A stretch of DNA of 64,000 nt from Symbiopectobacterium purcellii_A (GCF_052050035.1 NZ_CP189881.1:10584-74583), one strand, 5' to 3'. Shown: positions 35,438-45,887, numbered from the stretch's first letter. Translations and numbers: made by a program. The notes: a model not told the origin generated them from the letters alone.

Positions 35438-35583
35438 CCTGACCCGAAAATAGTGTCCGTAAAAGGATCGTTCAACGGACAGTAAAAAATAACTTTGTTG
35501 GCTCAGATAAAATCACTGCTGACGTTGTCTCATATAACTGGTACGGTATCAATCTCTTTCATTGCCCCTTAAACGTACACTTT
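35438..35583. promoter_or_regulatory. Putative res site between tnpA and tnpR
   Basis: 146-bp space between the divergent transposase and resolvase genes, where Tn3-family elements carry the recombination site and both promoters. Short inverted segments such as GTGTCCG/CGGACAG are visible, but the three subsites cannot be assigned by eye. Confidence 0.45.
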
Positions 35584-36162
35584 ATGACTGAAATACGGAT
35601 TGGCTATGCCCGTTGCTCCACTGACAAACAGGATTTGACCGCCCAGCAGGAGGCGCTGGTGAAACTTGGCGTCTCTCCGGACCGGATTTACATCGACAAA
35701 GGGCTGACAGGGTCAAACCGGCAGAGACCAGGGCTGGATCAGGCGCTGGCCGCTGTGCGCCGTGGTGACACCCTGGTTGTACCAAAACTGGACCGCCTGG
35801 CACGCTCGGTACCTGATGCGCGTGAAATTGCGGATTCATTACAGGCCAGGGGCGTGAAGCTGGCGCTGGGAGCCAGCCTCTACGATCCGGAAGACCCGGT
35901 GGGGAAAATGTTCTTTAACGTGCTGGCAACCTTCGCTGAGTTCGAGGGCGATCTGATACGTCTGCGTACCCGGGAAGGCATGGCTATCGCACGGGCGAAA
36001 GGGAAACTTCGGGGGAAACAGCCAAAATTGTCTGAGAAGCAACAGAAAGAGCTGTGCCGGATGCATGAAACAGGGCAGTACTCGATTAGCGACCTGGCGG
36101 AGTTATTTTCAGTCTCACGGCCAACGGTTTACCGGACACTTTCACGTAATAATAAGGAATAA
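35584..36162 (+). CDS. tnpR: TnpR-type serine resolvase
   Basis: 192 aa. The serine recombinase catalytic domain has IGYARCSTDKQDL with nucleophile Ser12 and the conserved arginines in KLDRLARS, followed by FEGDLIRLRTREGMAIAR and a C-terminal helix-turn-helix YSISDLAELFSVSRPTVYRTL. It resolves Tn3 cointegrates. The next gene starts 1 base after its stop region with its own AAGGAA site, so it is the first gene of a short transposon operon. Confidence 0.9.
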   Translation: MTEIRIGYARCSTDKQDLTAQQEALVKLGVSPDRIYIDKGLTGSNRQRPGLDQALAAVRRGDTLVVPKLDRLARSVPDAREIADSLQARGVKLALGASLYDPEDPVGKMFFNVLATFAEFEGDLIRLRTREGMAIARAKGKLRGKQPKLSEKQQKELCRMHETGQYSISDLAELFSVSRPTVYRTLSRNNKE

Positions 36163-36163
36163 T

Positions 36164-36448
36164 ATGCGGATCCCGGAACAGGTTATCCTGCCAGCACTGC
36201 AAAAAGGCGCGAGTATCAAAAGTTTTTACCGGACATCGGCCCGGGCTGCGGGTTCAGCGGCCCGTCGCATACCTGACGGATATGTCCTGGAATCCCCTGG
36301 CGAGCGGAACGAGGTCATTCTGAGCCATACCGATTTTCAGTCTGTAGAAAAGCGCCTCACAGAAACAGAAACCTGGAAGCAGATTGTGGGAAGTGTGCTT
36401 TTCGGTGGTAGTACCTGGACGCTTTTCCCGGATATGGGCGATGAATAA
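36164..36448 (+). CDS. Hypothetical Tn3-transposon passenger, 94 aa
   Basis: Starts at 36164 after AAGGAATAAT; the longer frame upstream overlaps tnpR and is rejected. MRIPEQVILPALQKGASIKSFYRTSARAAGSAARRIPDGYVLE begins a small soluble protein of unknown family. Together with the next two genes it forms a plasmid- or transposon-borne cassette between tnpR and the right terminal repeat. Confidence 0.6.
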   Translation: MRIPEQVILPALQKGASIKSFYRTSARAAGSAARRIPDGYVLESPGERNEVILSHTDFQSVEKRLTETETWKQIVGSVLFGGSTWTLFPDMGDE

Positions 36449-36475
36449 GCTGATGAGATAACCGGACTTAATTGT

Positions 36476-36838
36476 ATGAAAAAACCACCATCGGGAAACA
36501 CCGGGCAGACTATCAATCTTGCTGAATTAATTGATGATATGCCTGAGGAAGTGCTGATAACGTTACATAATCTTATTGTTAACCGTCTCAATATGTTACA
36601 GCGCCAGCGAACCCGGCAAAGCATGGACGATTTTCGGCCCGGGGATGTGGTCAGCTTCCGGACTGAAGACGGGCAAACGGTGACGGGGGTTCTGATCCGA
36701 CTGAATAAAAAAACGGTGACGGTCCATACCGAAAGCGGTGTCCGCTGGAATGTTGCGCCACAGTTATTGACCAGAGTTAAACGCCAACTGGGATCCGAAA
36801 ACAAGGCAGATAACATAGTCGAAAAAAAGCTTCATTAA
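36476..36838 (+). CDS. Hypothetical passenger protein with KOW/SH3-like segment, 120 aa
   Basis: The N-terminal helical part (INLAELIDDMPEEVLITLHNLIVNRLNMLQRQRTRQSMDDF) is followed by FRPGDVVSFRTEDGQTVTGVLIRLNKKTVTVHTESGVRWNVAP, a beta-barrel-like segment of the kind seen in small KOW/SH3-type domains. Function is unknown. It lies 27 bases after the previous gene. Confidence 0.6.
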   Translation: MKKPPSGNTGQTINLAELIDDMPEEVLITLHNLIVNRLNMLQRQRTRQSMDDFRPGDVVSFRTEDGQTVTGVLIRLNKKTVTVHTESGVRWNVAPQLLTRVKRQLGSENKADNIVEKKLH

Positions 36839-36866
36839 AGAGCGGGCTACAAATGCGAGGATAAAA

Positions 36867-37139
36867 ATGATCGACCTGACGGTAGAACAGCGACAATTAG
36901 CGAAAATAGTTCATGATTACACCAGCCAGTTTCCCCTGACAGAGGATGGTGATGCTCAATTATTGCAGGGCTGTTATGACTACATGGAGGCCTTTAAGCA
37001 GGTGATGGACAGCACATCAAAGGTGCAGATGGACTACATTTACCTGCAATATCCAGGCTATTTTCGCTTTGCGAAATGGATGGAGCGACTGGCCCAGGGG
37101 ATTGCTGATGGTGTGATCGAAGTGCCGAAAGATCACTAA
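36867..37139 (+). CDS. Hypothetical passenger protein, 90 aa
   Basis: MIDLTVEQRQLAKIVHDYTSQFPLTEDGDAQLLQGCYDYMEAFKQVMD continues as a small acidic, probably helical protein ending VIEVPKDH. No family recognised. It is the last gene before the transposon's terminal repeat. A GAGG site precedes the ATG. Confidence 0.55.
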   Translation: MIDLTVEQRQLAKIVHDYTSQFPLTEDGDAQLLQGCYDYMEAFKQVMDSTSKVQMDYIYLQYPGYFRFAKWMERLAQGIADGVIEVPKDH

Positions 37140-37149
37140 AAAATTGCAT

Positions 37150-37183
37150 GACGGAATTTTCGGCGGTTCCGGCGTAGAACCCC
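37150..37183. repeat. Tn3-type terminal inverted repeat
   Basis: Inverse reads GGGGTTCTACGCCGGAACCG and continues CCGAAAATTCCG. It matches the repeat at 31561-31593 in the same orientation. It marks the right end of the transposon with tnpR and three passengers. Confidence 0.75.
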
Positions 37184-37228
37184 TTTCATATAGAGATGGA
37201 TCTGTTTGTTGGTGAGAGCCACGGCGCG

Positions 37229-38600
37229 TGTCAAGGTAGTTGTCGCCTCAGTTAACTCATGCAGCCAGCGTTTCCCGCTCCGGATTTAGCCAGACTTCAT
37301 CCTGTCGGCTCCAGTTGCGCGTTGGCCCGGACCAGCGATGCGGGGTCTGCATTTTTGCTGCTTCATATACCGATTTACGCTGCGCCAGCAGTTCATGATC
37401 TTCACCCCTGTGCCGCTGACCCGGTGTGACGTAGCGGATGCCGCTGTGGCGATGTTCTTCGTTGTACCAGCCGACGAAGGTTTCCACCCAGCCGCGCGCA
37501 TCTTCCAGCGTTGCGAAGCCCTTATCAGGCCAGGCAGGCACGTATTTCAGCGTCCTGAACAGGGATTCAACATGTGCGTTGTCGTTGCTCACCCGCGGCC
37601 GGCTGTGCGACGGCGTTATCTTCAGCTCTGCAAGTTTGACCTGCAGCACCTGCGACTTCATTGGCGCACCATTATCCGCATGCAGTATAGCCAACCGACT
37701 TAAAAATGATTACATCCTATGCCCTGATATGCGGCAAAGAAGCATAGCTGGCTGTTATCAAAATAATGTCGCTTGGCTATATCAAAATAATGTCGCTTGG
37801 CTATACCAGCGGCTCCTGCCAGCAACGCTAGCTCAGCACGGTCCGCTTCAGCAGCTCTGCCGCATACTCACCGCTTTCAGCCAGGTGCACCTCGTGACCC
37901 ACGATTTTGCGGCTGAACACGTCTTCTATCAGATACAGGTAGAACCAGTGCCCGGCCGTCAGCGATTTTAACCAGGTTATGTCCCATGACCACACCTGTC
38001 TGGCGGCTGTCGCCTTCCAGGTCGACAGTGGTTTGCTCTGCCGGGCCTTCTGCCGGCCCCGGTGCGTGGTTTCACCCGCCCGCCGCAGCACCCGGTAGAA
38101 CGTTGATTCGCTGGCGATATAGCGCTTCTCATCAGCCAGCACCGGAACGATTTGCGATGGCGGCAGGCTGGCGAACCGGGGTTCATGGCAGATGGCCAGC
38201 ACCTGCTGTTCCTCTTCAGCACTGAGCTTGTTTTTCGGTGCCGGCCGTGGCGTCGAGGTTCGCCGATCGTCCGGTATCTGCTGCCAGCGTTGCAGGGTCC
38301 GCTCACTCAGCCCAACGCAGCGACAGGCCTCGCTCAGTCGGGCCGCGCCAGCGACGGCTTCCTGCACCATCGCCATCAACTGTAGCCTGCCGGCAGTGCG
38401 CGTCATTCGGCCTCGTTTTCTTCGTCGAACAACGCCTTCAGCTTTTTTTCCAGGAGCAACAGCGCGGCAGCTTCGGCAAGCGCTTTATCCTTACGGGCAA
38501 TTTCACGGTTAAGTTGTTGGTTTTCTTTTCTTAATCGTTTTATTTCGGCTTTTTCTTCTCGCTGACCGGGTTGCATTAACTCGTCCTTCCACTACTGAAG
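37229..38600 (-). mobile_element. IS3-family type X element, most complete copy, split by MITE-A
   Basis: Left terminus TGTCAAGGTAGTTGTCGCC. OrfB runs on the minus strand from 38406 (MTRTAGRLQLMAMVQEAVAG; DDE start WSWDITWLKSLTAGHWFYLYLIEDVFSRKIVG). It is interrupted by MITE-A plus a short tandem end (37686-37805) and continues to 37257. The C-terminal part of OrfA is seen at about 38407-38584 (EIKRLRKENQQLNREIARKDKALAEAAALLLLEKK). The 5' end is cut by IS3 type Y. Confidence 0.85.
37686..37805 (-). mobile_element. MITE-A copy with partial tandem duplication
   Basis: Full 96-bp copy at 37686-37781, followed by a repeat of its last 24 bases (ATCAAAATAATGTCGCTTGG to 37805). The extra terminus may reflect an aborted or second transposition event. 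Confidence 0.88.
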
Positions 38601-38602
38601 TT

Positions 38603-39415
38603 GTGTAGTGGCATACTGAATTTGGCCACCTAAGTAGAGGTGATATGCTTACCTCATGATTTTTATAGGTGCCAAAATGAGTAAAATAATTACTGCTGAA
38701 TTTAAATGTGAAACCGCCAAATTAGTCCTTGACCAAAATTATACCTACCAGGAAGCCGCGAAAGCCATGAACGTCAGTCTTTCAGCGATTAGCCGGTGGG
38801 TAAGAGCCCTTCGTTTAGAACGTCAAGGGAAAACATCGCCTGGTCTGCCATTAACACCTGAACAAATTGAGTTCAGAGAAATGAAGAAAAAAATCCACCG
38901 ACTGGAAATGGAGAATGCCATCTTAAAAAAGGCTACTGCGCTCTTAATGTCCGACTCACTGAAAAATTCTCGGTAGTTGAAAAGCTAAGAGCGCTTTATC
39001 CAGTGAAAGCGTTGTGTCGTATTTTTAATGTTCACCGAAGCAGTTATCGCTATTGGTGTCGACCTAAGGAGCCAGATATTGAGCGGACGATAAAACGTAG
39101 CCTGGTCAGCGAAGCGTGGAACGTTAGTGGCGGGTCTGCGGGCGCAAGGACTATCGCCACGATGGTTACCAATACACACGACGTGAAACTTGGGCGGTGG
39201 TTAGCGGGTAAGTTGATGAAAGAATTAACCCTCGTTAGTTGCCAAACAAGAAAACATCAATACAACCGCGGTGGAAATGAACGTATTGATATTCCAAATC
39301 TGCTCAATAGGCAGTTTGCTGTTACCAAGCCTGACCAGGTTTGGTGCGGCGATGTAACCTATATTTGGACAGGCGCCCGATGGGCGTATCTGGCGGTGGT
39401 ATTAGATTTATTTGC
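38603..39415 (+). mobile_element. IS3-family type Y element, 3'-truncated
   Basis: Left terminus TGTAGTGGCATACTGAATTT. OrfA 38677-38976 is identical to the 31672-31971 copy. OrfB is open from about 38990 (PVKALCRIFNVHRSSYRYWCRPKEPD, KPDQVWCGDVTYIWTGARWAYLAVVLDLFA) with the first catalytic Asp, then cut by an IS903-like element at 39416. Confidence 0.85.
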
Positions 39416-40067
39416 GGCTTTGTTGAATAAATCGAACTTTCAGGGGATCGCCGGATCAAAGCACTATCATCGCTCCCGATAGCAGCTCCCCATGGCAAAG
39501 CAAAAGTTTAAAATCACCAACTGGCCCACCTACAACAAAGCGCTCAGACAACGCGGCTCCCTGACGGTCTGGCTTGATGAGTCGGCCATCGCTGCATGGA
39601 CTGACAGTTCTTCGCCTGAAGGTCGTGGTCGGCCGCTTTACTACACCGATATGGCTGTTACCACGGTTTTGATGATAAAGCGCGTGTTTAACCTGTCGCT
39701 CCAGGCATTACAGGGCTTTGTCGACTCGGTTTTTACACTGATGAGCCTGCCACTGCGCTGCCCGGACTACTCTCTGGTCAGTCGGCGGGCAAAAACCGTC
39801 AGTATCAGCATAAAAACGCCAACGCGTGGTGAAATCTCGCATCTGGTCATCGACAGTACCGGTCTGAAGGTCTTTGGCGAAGGTGAATGGAAAGTCAGGC
39901 AGCATGGGGCTGACAGACGAAGAGTGTGGCGCAAGCTTCATCTGGCAGCAGACAGTGCGACGCATGAGATTATCTGTGCCGACTTATCGCTCAGCGGAAC
40001 GACAGATGCGCAGGCACTGCCGGGCCTGATTAACCAAACCCACCGAAAAATCAGGGAAGTGTCAGCA
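39416..40067 (+). mobile_element. IS5-family (IS903-like) element, 3'-truncated
   Basis: Left end GGCTTTGTTGAATAAATCGA. The transposase starts at 39492 (MAKQKFKITNWPTYNKALRQRGSLTVWLDESAIAAW) with ISHLVIDSTGLKVFGEGEW and HKLHLAADS-type DDE regions, and runs to about 40067 where IS630 sequence takes over. The 3' third is missing. Confidence 0.85.
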
Positions 40068-40246
40068 GAAAGTCATCATCGATGCAGGGTATATGGTGGA
40101 GTATTTGCCTACATATTCGCCAGATCTTAACCCAATTGAGCATAAATGGGCACAAGCAAAAAGCAAAAAAAGAGAGATGGGTTGCGATACAGAGAGTTTG
40201 TTCTCAGTCCATATGGTGTAATCAAAATTAAGTCGCTTGGCTATAG
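40068..40246 (+). mobile_element. IS630 3' fragment
   Basis: C-terminal coding end (IDAGYMVEYLPTYSPDLNPIEHKWAQAKSKKREMGCDTESL) and the terminus AAGTCGCTTGGCTATA. The 5' part is lost. Confidence 0.85.
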
Positions 40247-40705
40247 TGCTGCATGCGGATAACGGTGCGCCGATGAAATCCCAGGTGCTACAGGTAAAGC
40301 TTGCGGAACTGAAGATAACGCCATCGCACAGTCGGCCTCGCGTGAGCAATGATAACGCGTATGTTGAATCTTTTTTCAAAACGCTGAAATATGCACCAGC
40401 GTGGCCGGAAAAAGGCTTCGCTACGCTGGAAGAGGCTCGAACCTGGGTGGAAAGCTTCGTAGCCTGGTACAACGAAGAGCATCTCCATAGCGCCATTCGG
40501 TATGTGACGCCAGGTCAGCGCCACAGGGGCGAAGACCGCCTGCTGCTGACGCAGCGTAAATCGGTGTATGAGGCAGCCAAAATGCGAAATCCGCATCGTT
40601 GGTCAAGTCAAACACGGAATTGGAGTCGGCAGGACGAAGTATGGCTAAATCCTGAGCGGGGAACTCCCGCTGCATGAGTTAACGGAGGCGACAACTACCT
40701 TGACA
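40247..40705 (+). mobile_element. IS3-family type X 3' fragment
   Basis: OrfB C-terminus (HADNGAPMKSQVLQ to NPERGTPAA, stop at 40677) and the right terminus at 40705. A mirror image of the arrangement at 15812-16271, including the junction with the IS630 terminus. Confidence 0.85.
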
Positions 40706-40751
40706 CTCACCGTAGTTGTTACTATATTATCACTTTAGGTATTAAAAGAAA

Positions 40752-42716
40752 ATGAAGAAAAAAAACCTGTTAGAAAGAGCAATGAAAGATATTAATAAAG
40801 CTAAGGTCGTATCGTTTGACGTGTTTGATACGTTACTACTTCGCCCTTACTTAACACCAACAGATTTATTTCTTCATATCGAAAAATCTAAAGAAGCTCC
40901 TTTTTTTCGTGAAGCTCGAATTGAATCAGAACGAGAAGCTCGCAAGAGAAATTCTCAGCGAGAGGATATAACTTTTGATGATATTTATGAAGAAATTGAT
41001 TTTATTTTCAAGCCATTGAAACAAGTAGAACTTGATTTTGAAATGAGCGTCTTGCAACAAAATCCTGAAATGAAAAAAGTTTGGGATTATGCAAAATCTG
41101 AAAACAAAAAAATAGTTATCGCTTCAGATATGTATCTGCCTACTGAGATTATTGCTGAGGCATTAAAGAAAAATGGTTTTTTCGACTACGATAGAATTTA
41201 TGTTTCCAGTGAACTAGGCAAAACCAAATCTCGTGGTTCAATGTATGAGCACATTATTAAGGATTTAAACGTTTCACCAAAAGATATTTTGCATATTGGT
41301 GATAATAAACACTCTGATTATATTAAAGCTAAGTTATATGGCATTCAGAGTATATTATATCAACAAGTTTCAAAACAGTTCATTGAACAATCCACACGTA
41401 TCAAATCTTTCAAAAAAAAAGCTAAATTAGATTTAGGGAAAAGTATTCTTATTGCTATTCTCGCTCTGCGTTGGCAAAAAAAGCATCTTGGGATGTTGGA
41501 TGCAGACTATTGGGGTGACATTGGTTATGATTATGCGGGTCCTGTTGCCTACGGGTATACTCGATGGATTTCGGCAGAGGCAAAATCGGAGAATATAAAT
41601 AATTTGCTCTTTGTTGCTCGTGATGGATATACATTACAAAAAGTCTATTCTACCTTTGATACAAAAATAAAAACAAATTATGTTTACGCACCACGTCTCT
41701 TGAATTTAACGTGTCGTTTGGATTATGCAAAGAAAAATATAAAACACTCTAGCCTCATTATTGATTACTTTAGCGAAATAGATTCAGAAATAAAAAAAAC
41801 CGCCCAAACATCAAAACTTGAGACTTGGTCAGACTACCATGAATTCATTCAAGAAAATAAATCACTCTTTGAAAAATCCGCCAGTAAAGAACACTTAGCA
41901 TATAAAAATTACCTATTAAATACCGTCCATGATAAAAATAAAAAATTTGGTATAGTTGATACCATTACCGGTGAATTTTCTTCACAAAAATTAATTCAAA
42001 ACACGCTAGAAATGACAACTCTTGGATTCTATTGGTCTGTGATTAAAATAAAAGGTCAAAGACAATATGATCATAAAATGTTCAGATCTAATGACATCTC
42101 AGAGAACAGCTGGAATAATATATATACTAAAAACTGGGATTTCATGGAGCTTTTGTTAACATCCCCCGAACTCCCAATTAAAAGGATGGCATTGGATGGT
42201 TCACCGATCTACGATGTTACACCAAATGAATCTGAAATAATACGTAGCAAAATTTACCCAACAATTTCAGATAATGCAGTTTCATTCGCCAATGATATAA
42301 AATATGTTTTCAACAATGTTAATATATACTTGACACCATCTATTTTAATTGAATGGGTGAATTGCTTTATTGACAAACCAACAAAAGAAGATATTAAGTC
42401 AATGGAGAATATCAAGCATGCTTCTGACAGTGGACATCAAAATCACATACCTCTGTTTTCAACAAAAATTCCACTCTCTTACATTTTTAAACATCCCAAA
42501 AATGCGTTAAATATTGTTAAAAAACTCGGGTGGCGAACCATACCGCAAAGCACTGCAATTTGTGTCACTTCACCGCTCAAGATCAGAATGCGTGGTTTAC
42601 GCATGATAAAAATATTAATTTTTCCAAAATTAAAAAATAGATATTTTACATTATCATTGAACATATCAGAAAATTGCTATTTTCAGGTCATTGTAGGAAA
42701 CGAAAAGGAAAATTAA
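40752..42716 (+). CDS. Predicted HAD-superfamily protein of surface-polysaccharide loci (COG5610-like)
   Basis: 654 aa. The N-terminal HAD domain has motif I FDVFDTLL (Asp23 and Asp26), motif II KIVIASDMYLP and motif IV ILHIGDNKHSD. The long C-terminal region (DIGYDYAGPVAYGYTRWISAEAK, LLFVARDGYTLQKVY) is typical of large HAD-like proteins found in O-antigen, capsule and rhamnan clusters. It may act as a phosphatase or glycan-modifying enzyme. The methyltransferase gene starts 1 base after its stop. Strongly AT-rich, unlike the tra genes, so probably acquired from elsewhere. Confidence 0.75.
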   Translation: MKKKNLLERAMKDINKAKVVSFDVFDTLLLRPYLTPTDLFLHIEKSKEAPFFREARIESEREARKRNSQREDITFDDIYEEIDFIFKPLKQVELDFEMSVLQQNPEMKKVWDYAKSENKKIVIASDMYLPTEIIAEALKKNGFFDYDRIYVSSELGKTKSRGSMYEHIIKDLNVSPKDILHIGDNKHSDYIKAKLYGIQSILYQQVSKQFIEQSTRIKSFKKKAKLDLGKSILIAILALRWQKKHLGMLDADYWGDIGYDYAGPVAYGYTRWISAEAKSENINNLLFVARDGYTLQKVYSTFDTKIKTNYVYAPRLLNLTCRLDYAKKNIKHSSLIIDYFSEIDSEIKKTAQTSKLETWSDYHEFIQENKSLFEKSASKEHLAYKNYLLNTVHDKNKKFGIVDTITGEFSSQKLIQNTLEMTTLGFYWSVIKIKGQRQYDHKMFRSNDISENSWNNIYTKNWDFMELLLTSPELPIKRMALDGSPIYDVTPNESEIIRSKIYPTISDNAVSFANDIKYVFNNVNIYLTPSILIEWVNCFIDKPTKEDIKSMENIKHASDSGHQNHIPLFSTKIPLSYIFKHPKNALNIVKKLGWRTIPQSTAICVTSPLKIRMRGLRMIKILIFPKLKNRYFTLSLNISENCYFQVIVGNEKEN

Positions 42717-42717
42717 T

Positions 42718-43533
42718 ATGAATAACACAGATTTCGATTATGCCTATCAATACAGTAACTGGCACGCAGACACGCCAGAAAGTTGCGCTCATGATATGTA
42801 TCAGGCAAAACTGTTCTTTGATACTCATGCCATCTACCCAGAACAAAAAGAAAGCAAGGTACTTGAAATTGGGTGTGGAATGGGGCGCGTTATGCTTATG
42901 CTTCGTGAAGCGGGATATTATAACCTTAACGGAATTGATATCGATAAATCTCAAGCAGACATCGCAAAAAATCAGCAGTTAAATGTTTTTTTAGGTGACG
43001 CAGCTGAGTTATTGCAACAATCTGATACTAAATATAATACAGTTTATGCTTTTGATGTATTAGAGCATATCGCTAAAGAGAAACAATTAGCATTGCTGAA
43101 ATTAATCTATGATAAAACATCAGATAATGCATGCCTTGCGTTATCTACACCTAACGCACTTGCACCAACAGCAACGTTTTATCGTTATATAGATTTCACC
43201 CACACGATAATATATACACAAAACACTATTGGTTTTTTACTACAAAATGCCGGTTTTCATTTTTTTTGCGTTCGCCCGCAACACCAAGAAACGGCAGAAG
43301 TACAAAAATTAAAATTGCCTTGGGCGAGATTATATCGTCATGAGTTTGGTATTGATAATTTTATTTTAACACCGAATTTGGTTGTCGTTGCATTCAAGAC
43401 ACGTGAGGCTTTAGATGAATATCTTGAAAAAGCACCATTGATAAAAAATAAATACAATGAAACCGTCGATAAAAAAAATAAACCTGGCGGACTTCGGCGT
43501 TTGTGGGGACATATAAAAAAAATGAAGTTCTGA
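42718..43533 (+). CDS. Class I SAM-dependent methyltransferase
   Basis: 271 aa. SAM-binding motif I VLEIGCGMGRVMLMLREAGY (about 44-63), acidic motif II GIDIDKSQ and post-I segment NTVYAFDVLEHI are typical of UbiG/Methyltransf_11-23 proteins that often methylate sugars in surface glycans. AAGGAAAATTAAT precedes the ATG; it is co-transcribed with the HAD-type gene. Confidence 0.8.
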   Translation: MNNTDFDYAYQYSNWHADTPESCAHDMYQAKLFFDTHAIYPEQKESKVLEIGCGMGRVMLMLREAGYYNLNGIDIDKSQADIAKNQQLNVFLGDAAELLQQSDTKYNTVYAFDVLEHIAKEKQLALLKLIYDKTSDNACLALSTPNALAPTATFYRYIDFTHTIIYTQNTIGFLLQNAGFHFFCVRPQHQETAEVQKLKLPWARLYRHEFGIDNFILTPNLVVVAFKTREALDEYLEKAPLIKNKYNETVDKKNKPGGLRRLWGHIKKMKF

Positions 43534-43550
43534 ATCAACTGGAGAAAATT

Positions 43551-43587
43551 ATGTTGTTTTACCTTTCTACTTTTATTGTGATATTCG
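43551..43587 (+). pseudogene. Third gene of the glycan operon, only the start remains
   Basis: GGAGAAAATT followed by ATG and the codons MLFYLSTFIVIF, a hydrophobic N terminus like a polymerase, flippase or signal segment. It is cut off by an IS903-like end at about 43588. Confidence 0.4.
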
Positions 43588-44209
43588 ACTTTGTTGAATA
43601 AATCGAACTTTCATGAGATTGGCGGTTCTGCTCGCTACAGTCGTTTCAACATCGGGTCCCCATGGCAAAGAAAAAGTTAAAAATCACCAACTGGCCTGCC
43701 TACAACAACTCGCTCAAGCAACGCGGTTCCCTGACGGTATGGCTTGATGATTCGGCCATCGCTGCATCGACGGAAAGCCCGGCATCTAGACATCGTGGCC
43801 GACCACTTCACTACATCGATATGGCCATCACCTCGGTTCTGATGATGAAGCGCGTTTTCAACCTGTCGTTCCGGGCTTTACAGGGCTTCGTTGACTCAAT
43901 TTTTAAACTAATGGCTCTGCCACTACGATGCCCGGATTACTCGCTGGTCAGCAAAGGTGCAAAGAGCGTCAACATTAGCATAAAAACGCCAACACGTGGT
44001 GAAATATTGCATCTGGTCATCGATGCTACAGGCCTGAATGTCTTTGGCGAAGGCGAATGTAAAACCAGACAGCATGGGGTTGACAGGCGCAGAGTGTGGC
44101 GTAAGCTTCATCTGACCGCATACAGTGCAACGCACTAAATTATCTGTGCCGGTTTATCGCTCAGTGGTGTGACAGATGCGCAGGCGATGCCGGAGCTGAT
44201 TAACCACGG
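43588..44209 (+). mobile_element. IS5-family (IS903-like) element, degraded
   Basis: The transposase from 43662 (MAKKKLKITNWPAYNNSLKQRGSLTVWLDDSAIAAS) has a premature TAA at 44136-44138, where the related copy reads a sense codon. Homology continues to 44209, where a 26-bp IS3 type X end (GTGTCAAGGTAGTTGTCGCC) is fused. Confidence 0.8.
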
Positions 44210-44235
44210 CGCGTGTCAAGGTAGTTGTCGCCAGG

Positions 44236-44551
44236 GCCTTGTCGACTCGGTTTTTACACTGATGAGCCTGCCACTGCGCTGCCCGGACTACTCTCTGGTC
44301 AGTCGGCGGGCAAAAACCGTCAGTATCAGCATAAAAACGCCGACCCGGGGCGAAATATCGCACCTGGTCATAGACAGTAGCGGTCTGAAGGTCTTCGGAG
44401 AAGGCGAATGGAAAGTCCGGCAACACGGGGCTGACAGACGCAGGGTATGGCGCAAGCTTCATCTGGCCGCAGACAGCGCAACGCATGAAATTATCTGTGC
44501 CGATTTATCGCTCAGTGGAACGACAGATGCGCAGGCCCTGCCGGGGCTGAT
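44236..44551 (+). mobile_element. IS5-family (IS903-like) internal fragment
   Basis: A second, less diverged piece of an IS903-like transposase (LVDSVFTLMSLPLRCPDYSLVSRRAKTVSISIKTPTRGEISHLVIDSSGLKVFGEGEW) without its start, ended by the IS30 element. Confidence 0.8.
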
Positions 44552-45639
44552 GCCCCATTCCCACTCGAAACGCAACAAAGTGACCCACTTGCCAGAGTCG
44601 GATAAAATCACCGTTCTGGCCATACTGGAGAGCCTGTTGCATGCAGGGAAAACATCTGACTCAGAAAGAACGGTTCTACATCGAAAAGCGGCGTGGTGAA
44701 GGTGTCAACCAAGCTACCATCGCCCGGGAACTGGAGCTTCCTCGTTCTACCATCAGCAGGGAACTCAGACGCAATACCGACCCTACTTTCAATGGTGTCT
44801 ACTGCTGTAGAAGGGCGGACACTCTGGCCCGGGGACGCCGTCATAAGCCTTTGCCAAACAATGCTTTTTACCCGTTGGAGCCACACATTCAGAACTTCAT
44901 CAGGCAGGCGCTTTCCACTCACTCTTCACCTGAAATCATCAGTGGCCGTTTGCACCTGGAATTCGGTATATCTGTCAGCAAGAATACGCTATATCGCTAT
45001 ATCCTGCAGGAGAGACAGGCTGGCGGGGAGCTATATCAGCAACTTCCTCATCGGGGAAAACGTTACAGGTACAATGCCGAAAACCTCAAATCAGGCCCTA
45101 TTCCCAACCGTGTTGGTATTGAGTATCGCCCAGCTCAAGCCGAGCTTAAACAGGAGCCTGGCCACTTCGAAATTGACACTATTTTTGGCAAAGACCAGAA
45201 GTCATTCTTGTTAACCATCGTAGATAAAGCATTGAAAACCTTCATCATTCGCAAACTGCCTAATAAGCGTGCGGAGACTGTGGTTGCTGCTTTCAGGGAC
45301 ATTGAAGCTAATACCTTTTGCAAGTTTAAGACCCTAACAGCTGATAACGGCCCTGAATTCGCTCTGCACGAGCAAATTACTCAAATCACAGGGGCGCAGG
45401 TCTACTTTGCCCATCCTTATCATTCCTGGGAGAGGGGCTTGAATGAGCACACCAACGGGCTGATACGACGTTTTTACCCAAAGGGAACAGACTTCAGTCA
45501 TCGTAAGATTGCCGAACTCGAACACATACTCAATACAAGGGGCAGAAAATCGCTGGGCTATCGTTCCCCCAATGAGGTATTTTTAACGCACTTACTGGTG
45601 GCATAAGCCTCTACCGTTTTGTTGCGTTTCGAGTGGGGC
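44552..45639 (+). mobile_element. IS30-family element, complete
   Basis: Both termini present. Transposase 44641-45606, 321 aa, lacking three codons (after TDF) compared with the 27857-28957 copy. Its N-terminal ~40 codons carry the ARELELPRS version seen in the other IS30 lineage, so this copy looks like a gene-conversion mosaic. Confidence 0.92.
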
Positions 45640-45699
45640 ATTGATATGACGGCGTACCGTAGTTTCGTGAATAAGTTGCGAGTGTGCAATCATTTCTGG

Positions 45700-45887
45700 G
45701 CTTTGTTGAATAATTTAACCGTTTGATTTACATCTTCTTTAGTTAGAATGCATTTACAGAGAATGTATTTTGTTAGAACGACAAATCAAATAGTTAGCAC
45801 AATAAAAAGCATTCCGAGAGGAAAAATTAGTCGTTGAAATTTTATAATGCTTATATAAATCAGTATCTTAAATTATTCAACAAAGCC
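45700..45887 (+). mobile_element. MITE-B copy 3
   Basis: About 188 bp, flanked by the 9-bp duplication TCATTTCTG (45691-45699 and 45888-45896). Not inside a recognisable gene; 45897-46097 is decayed sequence downstream of the exporter gene. Confidence 0.9.
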
